From: Mariprofundus sp. EBB-1
GTDB taxonomy: Bacteria; Pseudomonadota; Zetaproteobacteria; Mariprofundales; Mariprofundaceae
DNA: 61,585 nucleotides
Direction of reading: 5' to 3'
NCBI RefSeq assembly: GCF_003665155.1
Contig: NZ_RCFQ01000015.1
Location: 1 to 61,585 of the forward strand
Made by a program: the position numbers and the translations under genes. Below the pieces are notes generated by a model. The model was not told where the DNA came from. It saw only the letters and a program-made list of their open reading frames with translations, and did not search any database. Of the stretch, positions 48,721-54,852 are shown piece after piece. Each line of letters begins with the position of its first letter. Positions within the stretch are counted from its first letter, which is position 1.

Positions 48721-50102
48721 TTGGCTCCAGCACATCTTCTTTAATTGCTTTTGGTCGATTGTCTGATTTATGTCAGATGCTTGGTATTCATGCTCCAGAT
48801 TTATCAGATAGTATATCAGTAAATGGTGCCGTTCAGAGAATGATTAGTGAGCACTGGTGGCGCCGAGCACTTAGAAAGCTATTTGCTAGAGAGATAGAGG
48901 CAAAAGCTATCGTAGAGAACCGTGTGAACCTCTTTAAAAGCATTTATGTGTCTGATGAAGGCCTGAGTATTCATCGAGAGCAAAAACAGCGTAATCGTAA
49001 AATGCTTGAGAAAGTCATAGCCGTAAATGAAGAGGGTAAAGAACTCACTTTAGCTGAGCTTGCTGACACTTCTGTTTCTAACCCTGTTAATCGTCGCAAC
49101 GAATTAATGTGTCGTATTGCTGGATTCGAGAAGTATTCACTTGAGAAAGGTCACATAGCTTTGTTTTGGACAATCACTTGCCCTAGTCGCATGCATGCAT
49201 CGCTTAGTAAATCAGGCCGTTCCAATCCCAAATATGATGGAACCACTCCGGCCCAGGCACAGAAATATCTTTGTGATTTATGGGCATGTATTAGAGCTAA
49301 ATTTGATCGCATGGGTATAAAACTTTATGGGTTCAGAGTGGTAGAGCCGCAACATGATGGTACCCCTCATTGGCATCTGCTCGTATTTCTTCCTGATCGT
49401 GACCAAGAACAAGCAACGAAGATTGTTAGAGCTTACTCACTCATGGAAGACGGTCACGAGTCCGGCGCAGACAAATATCGTTTCAAAGTCGAAGCTATTG
49501 ATAGGAGTAAAGGAAGTGCTGCTGGTTATATTGCTAAATATATCTCTAAAAACATTGATGGACATGAAGTTGAAAAAGACCTTTATGGTAACGATGCAAA
49601 AAATAGCTCAGAGCGTGTTACTGCTTGGGCTTCTATTTGGAATATTCGTCAGTTTCAACAGGTCGGTGGGCCTTCGGTTTCTGTTTGGCGTGAACTAAGA
49701 CGTGTTCGAGAACCATCTGTAAATGATCCTAAATTAGGTGATGCATGGTTGGCAGCTAATTCCGGTGATTGGTGTGCCTTCATTCATGCAATGGGTGGAC
49801 TTGAATGCTCTCGTAAAGACCAGACAGTGAATCTTTCAAAAGAGTGGAGTGATGATGAAAACCAATATGGTGATCCTTTGGGGTGGTTAGTTAATGGAGT
49901 TGAATCATCTAGAGAGTATCTATGCACACGATTACACGATTGGAAAATTGAATTACGTTCTACTTCAAAGGCCGATGAGCTGCAGTGCGCAGAGCACGCT
50001 ACGCGCGCGCATAGCACGGCTGCGCAGCGGCCGCCTTGGAGTCCTGTCAATAACTGTACGGGTGCATTACAGAGTACATCTAATAGGCCACCGCCCATCT
50101 GA
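48684..50102 (+). CDS. Rolling-circle replication endonuclease, phage P2 gpA-type (HUH)
   Basis: The protein has 472 residues from the ATG at 48684 (MAEKNANLCF). The frame is open to 48459, but that part crosses the att site and is not protein-like. The HUH metal motif is PHWHLLVF (His229, His231). The two catalytic-type tyrosines are Tyr282 and Tyr286 in GYIAKYISKN, as in gpA-family nickases. ITCPSRMHASL and YGFRVVEPQHDG are further family marks. It nicks one strand at an origin to start rolling-circle replication. The last ~40 residues are low complexity. Confidence 0.9.
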   Translation: MAEKNANLCFRLIGSSTSSLIAFGRLSDLCQMLGIHAPDLSDSISVNGAVQRMISEHWWRRALRKLFAREIEAKAIVENRVNLFKSIYVSDEGLSIHREQKQRNRKMLEKVIAVNEEGKELTLAELADTSVSNPVNRRNELMCRIAGFEKYSLEKGHIALFWTITCPSRMHASLSKSGRSNPKYDGTTPAQAQKYLCDLWACIRAKFDRMGIKLYGFRVVEPQHDGTPHWHLLVFLPDRDQEQATKIVRAYSLMEDGHESGADKYRFKVEAIDRSKGSAAGYIAKYISKNIDGHEVEKDLYGNDAKNSSERVTAWASIWNIRQFQQVGGPSVSVWRELRRVREPSVNDPKLGDAWLAANSGDWCAFIHAMGGLECSRKDQTVNLSKEWSDDENQYGDPLGWLVNGVESSREYLCTRLHDWKIELRSTSKADELQCAEHATRAHSTAAQRPPWSPVNNCTGALQSTSNRPPPI

Positions 50103-50124
50103 TAAATCAAGAGGAGAGCTGATA

Positions 50125-50442
50125 ATGAGAAGCAATAAATATGTTAAATTATCTATTCCATTAAACCTTAAAGAAAAGGTTGCTATGGAAGCAGGAAACA
50201 AAGGTATGAATACATCTTCATTTGTTCGTTTTAAGCTATTTGAAGCGATTGTTAATAATGATGTGATGGATTCTATTCCTACGATGAAATGTAATGTGTA
50301 TCTTAAGTTTAGAGCTCCGGTTGAGTTAATGAATCATGTTGAACAACAGGCGATAACGTCGAATGTAACTGTTAGTGCTTATATCCGGTCTTTGCTTTTT
50401 AATGCTGTCATTGGAAAGGAAATAGAATCACGTTATCCATAG
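50125..50442 (+). CDS. Double ribbon-helix-helix-like protein
   Basis: The product has 105 residues from the ATG at 50125 with RBS AGAGGAG. It seems to contain two copies of an RHH-like unit: VKLSIPLNLKEKVAMEAGNK with SSFVRFKLFEAI (about 7-44), and VYLKFRAPVELMNHVEQQA with SAYIRSLLFNAV (about 58-97). Such units bind DNA as dimers, as in MobC or plasmid copy regulators. It follows rep by 22 bases and may help at the origin or repress it. Confidence 0.65.
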   Translation: MRSNKYVKLSIPLNLKEKVAMEAGNKGMNTSSFVRFKLFEAIVNNDVMDSIPTMKCNVYLKFRAPVELMNHVEQQAITSNVTVSAYIRSLLFNAVIGKEIESRYP

Positions 50443-50472
50443 AATTATGCACAGGGTCGTGCCGGGTTTTAT

Positions 50473-50519
50473 CCACAACAAAAAACGATCCCTGATTAAA
50501 TCAGGTGTTTTTGTTGTGG
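50473..50519. terminator. Bidirectional terminator/cruciform between convergent genes
   Basis: An inner hairpin CCTGA-TTAAA-TCAGG (50491-50505) is followed by a T run on + and, on the other strand, by another T run. An outer CCACAACAAAAA / TTTTTGTTGTGG pairing extends it to a 47-base cruciform. It ends both the rep operon and the cargo gene, though a role as a single-strand origin is possible. The rest of 50443-50678 contains one repeat copy. Confidence 0.7.
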
Positions 50520-50605
50520 GTGAAATTGGGTGCGAATCGCATAGCGATACTGTGTGAAATTTTGTGGGTAACCACATTGAAGAGTGTTGGAGTTGGAAGC
50601 TTATC

Positions 50606-50637
50606 GTTGCAATATAGCGACCGGCTGATTTCGGCCA
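50606..50637 (-). repeat. Inverted repeat copy A beside the cargo gene
   Basis: The - strand sequence begins TGGCCGAAATCAGCC and ends ATTGCAAC. It matches copy B at 52492-52523 at 28 of 32 positions in opposite orientation. The pair brackets the cargo gene alone. Confidence 0.75.
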
Positions 50638-50678
50638 AAACAGGACGTTCGGAAACGTTCTTTTGACGCCGCGCTTTG

Positions 50679-52310
50679 TTAGAGATCATTTTCGATAGTT
50701 TCTCGAGGTTTAAGAATTTTAGCATCAAAACCTTCCGTATCTTGATCAACTACAGCTGTACCAAAGAAGTACTCTGGATTATACCAGCGCCGATGCTTTG
50801 AAACCCCATCGAGGACAAACCGGTAACTAAGCTGTCGATTAATATCGGCCACTGCATTAGAGAACATATCTGTCGTTGGCATCCAGTCGTACAGGTAGCG
50901 ACATTCATCGAGTATTAACATATCCATAAACATCGGTGTGTCTTTGGCCTTGTAGTTCCAGCGTTTTGTTTCGCTGATATTTACATGATAAGGAGTGGCT
51001 ACCTGCCGAAACAACGCTTCAAATATTGGATGAAATAATACGAGGTCACAAAACTGATGGAAGGCCCAGATGTTGTGGTTTCTATATAGTTCTTTTATCT
51101 TTTCAGACCAGAATTCTTCTTGCCCGCTTCCTTCTGACAACAAGTAAGATATTAATAAATGAGTATTAATCAGTTCTTTCTTGCTGCCACCAACATCTAG
51201 TTGAGATAAAAACTGCTCAGTAAATTTATAAAACTCATCATCCTCAAAAATAAACTGAGGATAATTTGAATCTCTCGCATTTAACTCTTTGTCTAATGAT
51301 GCAAGAGTCCATAAGGTAGGATGCTGCCCAGAATCAACAATTACGTCCCCTCCACCACCTTCATCCTCGTCATTAAAATGAAAAAAACTACGCTTTATCG
51401 TATTTAGAATACTCCCTTCATTTCCACTAAAAAATTTCTTATAGAGAAAGTTGTTTTTAGGAAATCTATTGTACGTTGAGATTAAACTGGCATGATCTAT
51501 TAAAAGACGAGTAACAAATTGCCCATAATAATATTCCAAGTCACTTGATACAGTTTCATGCCATTCTTCTGGAGATAAACTGCGCGCTACGGGTCCCTCA
51601 CTAAATCCACTTTCAGATTGTTTGTCTTCTAGAAAATCTTTGGGGTAAAGGTAGCATGAGACTAGCTTTGCTAGTAATGACCGGCCAGCTTCATCCTGCT
51701 CCTCCAAAGGTAGTGAAAAGTTTGTGATTAAGACGCCTGGTGAATTAAGGGCATGTTTAGCAAGTATTCTTGTTAGAGCACTTAAGGTTTTCTGCTTCTT
51801 ATTTCTACTAGGAAGGGGGCCGCAAAAATCAAGGTATATAATATCAAACCGTTGAGGTGAAGCATCAATGAACGTGTCAAGGCCACCATTGATTATCTTG
51901 ATAAATGGAAATTCTGAATTTAATGCAGAAACAACTGCATCTGAATAGGTGGAGTTTTCCGATTCAAATGCCCAAATATTCTCAGGAAGAACGCCAGCCT
52001 GACAGAATATCCTTAAGTCATTTTCTGGGTTAGGGCCCGACAAATATGCGATTTTTAAATTGGCTGGTGTTCTGGATTGTACGATGGAGTCGTAAAAATA
52101 TTCCCATCTTTCTATAGTTTCATCGGTAAGCTGTTTCGCTATTTTTACATCATACGGATTATCACCAGATGTAATATGATCTCTGACATCACGGACATAA
52201 GTGCGTCGCGCAAGAGTTGATACAGAACGGTTTTTAGTCAGGGCTTTTATTGCATTGTCTATTACAAGTGCCCTTGCTTTATTTTTTTCAGGTTCAGAGT
52301 AAGAACTCAT
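50679..52310 (-). CDS. Methyltransferase-like protein of unknown function (cargo gene)
   Basis: The protein has 543 residues; I recognise no named family. Residues 85-230 look like a Rossmann methyltransferase core with altered motifs: YLSGPNPEND (89-98) at the SAM loop, AFESEN (114-119) with the acidic end of strand 2, GGLDTFI (142-148) and FDIIYLDFCGPL (155-166) at the motif-IV position. An N-terminal helical region (1-80) and a large C-terminal part (about 240-543) with a Gly-run near 350 and aromatic-rich segments complete it. It is transcribed against the rest of the element and is flanked by inverted repeats. Its place as the lone cargo of a small element suggests a phage-defence or host-fitness role, which is inference. 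Confidence 0.6.
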   Translation of the reverse strand: MSSYSEPEKNKARALVIDNAIKALTKNRSVSTLARRTYVRDVRDHITSGDNPYDVKIAKQLTDETIERWEYFYDSIVQSRTPANLKIAYLSGPNPENDLRIFCQAGVLPENIWAFESENSTYSDAVVSALNSEFPFIKIINGGLDTFIDASPQRFDIIYLDFCGPLPSRNKKQKTLSALTRILAKHALNSPGVLITNFSLPLEEQDEAGRSLLAKLVSCYLYPKDFLEDKQSESGFSEGPVARSLSPEEWHETVSSDLEYYYGQFVTRLLIDHASLISTYNRFPKNNFLYKKFFSGNEGSILNTIKRSFFHFNDEDEGGGGDVIVDSGQHPTLWTLASLDKELNARDSNYPQFIFEDDEFYKFTEQFLSQLDVGGSKKELINTHLLISYLLSEGSGQEEFWSEKIKELYRNHNIWAFHQFCDLVLFHPIFEALFRQVATPYHVNISETKRWNYKAKDTPMFMDMLILDECRYLYDWMPTTDMFSNAVADINRQLSYRFVLDGVSKHRRWYNPEYFFGTAVVDQDTEGFDAKILKPRETIENDL

Positions 52311-52491
52311 TTTGTACCTCTAACTAAGGTAATATGAGTAACAGTCATTCCACATATTACGCCCCTATAGTTGAACATAAATCACACTATATCTCATATT
52401 AAAGAGGAAGTGAGAAACTTTATGACTCAACTCTACACATTCAGCCTTAATGATGATTAAGGTAAATGTTATTAAGTTGACTGTCCATTTA

Positions 52492-52523
52492 TGGCCGAAA
52501 TCAGCCTGTCGCCTCATTGCAAC
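52492..52523 (+). repeat. Inverted repeat copy B beside the cargo gene
   Basis: TGGCCGAAATCAGCC followed by TGTCGCCTC and ATTGCAAC, matching copy A in opposite orientation at 28 of 32 positions. It lies in the 315-base divergent gap 52311-52625, which should also hold promoters for the cargo gene and the int operon; I see no clear promoter boxes. Confidence 0.75.
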
Positions 52524-52625
52524 AGCCTACTGGTATAGTGCAATCAGCTGTTAATTTCATTGTAAACTTTAGTTTTTTATTGTCGGGCGTTGAGAGTGCT
52601 ATTATTTAAGTGCATGCTTCCATGT

Positions 52626-52973
52626 ATGGAACGAACCCCGACCCCAGTTACGGCAAAAGAAGCCAAAGAGCTTATTGATTTAATTAATGAGGCAACACTC
52701 AATTTTCGCGGTAATTTGAATCATTTGCATACTGCTATTGGAGTTTTACTTGTAGGGCGCGAATTAGGGTGGAAGCCTTTGCTTTTGATTCACGACAAAA
52801 AAACTATACGTCGCTGTGAGGAAATTCTTGGCGTTGAGTTTAGAAAGGTTTTGCCGGAAGTTGGAAATAACGCAGATAAGTCAATTGCTTGGAAGCTAGC
52901 GCAGAAGGTTACTTCATTCTGGAAAGCTGTTCGTGGAGAAATTAAAGGTGTTCGTAGTCCTGAAATAGATTAA
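52626..52973 (+). CDS. Conserved small element protein, unknown function
   Basis: The product has 115 residues from the ATG at 52626 (MERTPTPVTAKEAKELID); an ATG at 52614 and a GTG at 52596 are alternatives. It appears to be one folded helical domain with LLVGRELGWKPLLLIHDKKT in the middle and SIAWKLAQKVTSFWKAVRGEI near the end. It has no membrane helix or known motif. It is the first gene of the operon that ends in the integrase. Confidence 0.7.
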   Translation: MERTPTPVTAKEAKELIDLINEATLNFRGNLNHLHTAIGVLLVGRELGWKPLLLIHDKKTIRRCEEILGVEFRKVLPEVGNNADKSIAWKLAQKVTSFWKAVRGEIKGVRSPEID

Positions 52974-52987
52974 CTGTGGCGATATAT

Positions 52988-53073
52988 CACACCTCTACAA
53001 GAGGGGGTGTGTTGCACCTCCATTGGTGGAGGTATAGCGTACCCCTCCAGTAGGCCGCACTTGGCCACGGAGG
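52988..53073 (+). promoter_or_regulatory. Three consecutive hairpins with anti-Shine-Dalgarno arms
   Basis: Hairpin 1 is at 52988-53011 (CACACC/GGTGTG), hairpin 2 at 53016-53033 (ACCTCC/GGAGGT) and hairpin 3 at 53044-53073 (CCTCC/GGAGG with inner GGCC/GGCC). The GGAGG at 53069-53073 is the ribosome binding site of the next gene and is locked in hairpin 3. Each hairpin offers a CCTC(C) arm, so the arms could exchange partners. This suggests translational control. Confidence 0.6.
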
Positions 53074-53078
53074 TGTTT

Positions 53079-53357
53079 ATGTTAAAAATCGAAGGGCGGC
53101 TTTCAAAAGAGCAATTAATTCAACTGAAAAGCATGCAGCCAAAGAAAAAATGCAAGGAATGTAAAGGCCACCTTTTACACGTTCCTTTTTTTGCGTGGCC
53201 AGAATATGTCTATGACGGATTTCCTCAAGTCGTTCCCGTATTTTTCAGTGTTTGCACGCGTTGCAAGTCTTTCCAAGTAGATGCAATGAAAGCGGATTTG
53301 GATGAAATTGAATCGTGCCCCGTCTGCAGTCCTGACTTTAGTTCGGTTCAACACTAA
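53079..53357 (+). CDS. Zinc-ribbon-like small protein
   Basis: The product has 92 residues from the ATG at 53079, whose RBS GGAGG lies in a hairpin. Three Cys pairs (CKEC, CTRC, CPVC) are spaced as in zinc ribbons. A Phe/Pro-rich stretch, VPFFAWPEYVYDGFPQVVPV, lies between the first two. It is probably a DNA-, RNA- or protein-binding regulator. Its stop shares one base with the next start (TAATG). Confidence 0.7.
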   Translation: MLKIEGRLSKEQLIQLKSMQPKKKCKECKGHLLHVPFFAWPEYVYDGFPQVVPVFFSVCTRCKSFQVDAMKADLDEIESCPVCSPDFSSVQH

Positions 53358-53536
53358 TGAAATACGTTCGTGCTATAAAACTCGCTGAAGTGACCGGTTT
53401 AACGGTTGCTGCAATTAATGCGATGAGATATCAAGGGAAGTTACTAAAGGATATTCATTGGTTTAAGCGTTCTGCACGAACTGTTTGGTACGATTATCCA
53501 GCTGTTATGCGTTATGTTAAAGGCGATACTCAATGA
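53357..53536 (+). CDS. Excisionase-like DNA-binding protein
   Basis: The ORF of 59 residues begins MKYVRAIKLAEVTGLT. It has a helix-turn-helix start (LAEVTGLTVAAINAMRYQGK) and a wing-like end (WFKRSARTVWYDYPAVMRYV), the layout of excisionase/MerR-like factors. It overlaps the preceding stop by one base and the integrase start by four (ATGA). The position directly before int fits an excisionase role. Confidence 0.75.
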   Translation: MKYVRAIKLAEVTGLTVAAINAMRYQGKLLKDIHWFKRSARTVWYDYPAVMRYVKGDTQ

Positions 53537-54654
53537 GTGTTCGCCCAAGAGGAAAAAGCATACAAATCGATTTTTATTATCGGAATGTTCGCTGCCTAGA
53601 AACATTGAAGCTTTCTCCAACCAAAGCAAATATTCGATATGCTGAAAATAAGTTATCAATCATTAAACATGAGATAGCGACCAATTCTTTTGAATACCGT
53701 GCTCATTTCCCTAATAGTAAAACTCATAGTTCAATGATCTTTGGTAATTCCTTGGCTGGAAATATGACTGTTGAAATGGCACTGCAAAATTATTTCAACG
53801 CCAATAAAAAAGGATGGAAAAAATCAACCGAAGAAACAAACCTTCAGGCTATAGAGGGGCATCTTATCCAGGCATTTAAAGATGTGCGTTTGATTGATAT
53901 TAATGTCGGTATGATTCGACAGTGGATGTCTTCATTAAGTTGTTCACCAAAACGGATTAATAATATTCTGATTCCACTGCGCGGCATGTTGAAAGACGCA
54001 CATGCTGATGGCCTTATTGAACAAAACCCAATGGATCGCATTCGAAATTACAAAACTAGAAGTAGGGAGCCACAACCATTTAGTCTTGAGGAACAGAAGA
54101 AAATATTGAATGTGCTCCATGACCAAACTCGGAATCTAATCCAGTTCGCATTTTATACAGGGTTAAGGACTGGGGAGTTAATTGCTCTTCGCTGGTCTGA
54201 CATTGATTTTGATAATAATTTGGTTCGGGTGAGGCGCTCTATTAGTAGGAAAGAAGAATCAACTACAAAAACAGCCGCTGGTGAGCGTGATGTGGTTTTA
54301 TTTGAGGCTGCTTTAGAAGCTTTGAACGGTCAGAAATTATTTACGTATAAATTATCAAACCGTATTTTTCATAATCCAATCACAAAAAAAGAATGGGCTA
54401 GTTGTGATGCTATATGGCGCCACTGGCAAGCAGCATTTAAGAAATTAGATATTCAATATCGAGAGCCATACCAGACACGACATACCTATGCTTCATCACT
54501 TTTATCTGCAGGAGAGCATCCATCATGGATATCTAGGCAGATGGGTCACACTGATCCGAGCGTATTATTTAAGAAGTATGCTCGTTGGATGCCAGAGATG
54601 TATCCACATGCTGGAGACAAAATTAGAGCTGTTTGGTTACAGAATGGTAACTGA
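53533..54654 (+). CDS. int: Tyrosine integrase of the tRNA-Leu(TAA) element
   Basis: The integrase has 373 residues. An N-terminal arm-binding domain (about 1-60, IQIDFYYRNVRCLETL) is followed by a core-binding SAM-like domain (about 80-165). The catalytic domain shows Arg in YTGLRTGELIALRW, the RH pair in QTRHTYASSLL, His in MGHTDPSV and the nucleophile Tyr in KKYARWMPE. It recombines the tRNA 3' end with the element. It lies next to the intact tRNA, the normal place. Confidence 0.95.
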   Translation: MSVRPRGKSIQIDFYYRNVRCLETLKLSPTKANIRYAENKLSIIKHEIATNSFEYRAHFPNSKTHSSMIFGNSLAGNMTVEMALQNYFNANKKGWKKSTEETNLQAIEGHLIQAFKDVRLIDINVGMIRQWMSSLSCSPKRINNILIPLRGMLKDAHADGLIEQNPMDRIRNYKTRSREPQPFSLEEQKKILNVLHDQTRNLIQFAFYTGLRTGELIALRWSDIDFDNNLVRVRRSISRKEESTTKTAAGERDVVLFEAALEALNGQKLFTYKLSNRIFHNPITKKEWASCDAIWRHWQAAFKKLDIQYREPYQTRHTYASSLLSAGEHPSWISRQMGHTDPSVLFKKYARWMPEMYPHAGDKIRAVWLQNGN

Positions 54655-54671
54655 GTCAAAATCAGAAAATG

Positions 54672-54699
54672 AAAAAGCCCCGATAAATCAGGGCTTTAT
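54672..54699. terminator. Bidirectional terminator shared by int and tRNA-Leu(TAA)
   Basis: The stem AAAGCCC/GGGCTTT has A/T feet on both sides. On + it ends int; on - it ends tRNA-Leu(TAA). The element therefore brings a new terminator for the tRNA it occupies. Confidence 0.85.
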
Positions 54700-54702
54700 G
54701 CA

Positions 54703-54729
54703 TGGTACCGAGGACGGGAGTCGAACCCG
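54703..54729. repeat. Right attachment site (attR), 3' end of tRNA-Leu(TAA)
   Basis: This is the 27-bp tRNA 3' end, whose 20-base core is identical to the left copy. The tRNA remains whole because the element carries the same bases. Confidence 0.9.
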
Positions 54730-54789
54730 TACAGTATTGCTACCGAGGGATTTTAAGTCCCTTGTGTCTACCAGTTCCACCACCTCGGC
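54703..54789 (-). tRNA. tRNA-Leu (anticodon TAA)
   Basis: An 87-nt class II tRNA with a long variable arm. The anticodon stem AGGGA/TCCCT encloses CT-TAA-AA, giving anticodon TAA. The T-loop is TTCGACT, and CCA is encoded. It lies downstream of rnr on the same strand and is the integration target of the 6.2-kb element. Confidence 0.96.
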
Positions 54790-54814
54790 ATAGGTAGGTA
54801 TGCACGTTAAGCGG

Positions 54815-54845
54815 GCGGAATCATGCCAAAACAGCAGAATTCCGC
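54815..54845 (-). terminator. Weak hairpin between rnr and tRNA-Leu(TAA)
   Basis: GCGGAAT/ATTCCGC with a 17-base loop lies just after the rnr stop codon. It has no T run, so it is probably an mRNA end or processing structure rather than a strong terminator. Confidence 0.35.
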
Positions 54846-54852
54846 AAGAAGC

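Larger units (their letters stand above)
48489..54729. mobile_element. 6.2-kb integrative element in tRNA-Leu(TAA)
   Basis: Near-identical copies of the tRNA 3' end bound the segment (48489-48514 and 54703-54729). It carries an HUH replication endonuclease, a double RHH protein, a methyltransferase-like cargo gene, an excisionase-like gene and a tyrosine integrase next to the intact tRNA. No capsid, tail or conjugation genes are seen. It is best described as a small integrative mobilisable or satellite-like element with rolling-circle replication. Confidence 0.88.

Noticed and set aside
49354-49698. 114-residue + strand frame inside the rep gene
   Set aside because: It lies wholly inside the HUH protein coding region in another frame and has no RBS or motif.
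50540-50680. attC site at the end of the cargo gene (stop codon inside CTCTAAC followed by GCGCGGCGTC)
   Set aside because: No matching right-hand GTTRRRY box or complementary arm is found in the following 140 bases.
50679-52310. Three-Cys-motif partner (TcmP) methyltransferase-like family
   Set aside because: The DLFAGPG-type motif and the usual N-terminal signature of that family are absent.
54488-54793. 101-residue + strand frame over the int end and tRNA-Leu
   Set aside because: It reads through the integrase end, terminator and a tRNA gene; not a protein.
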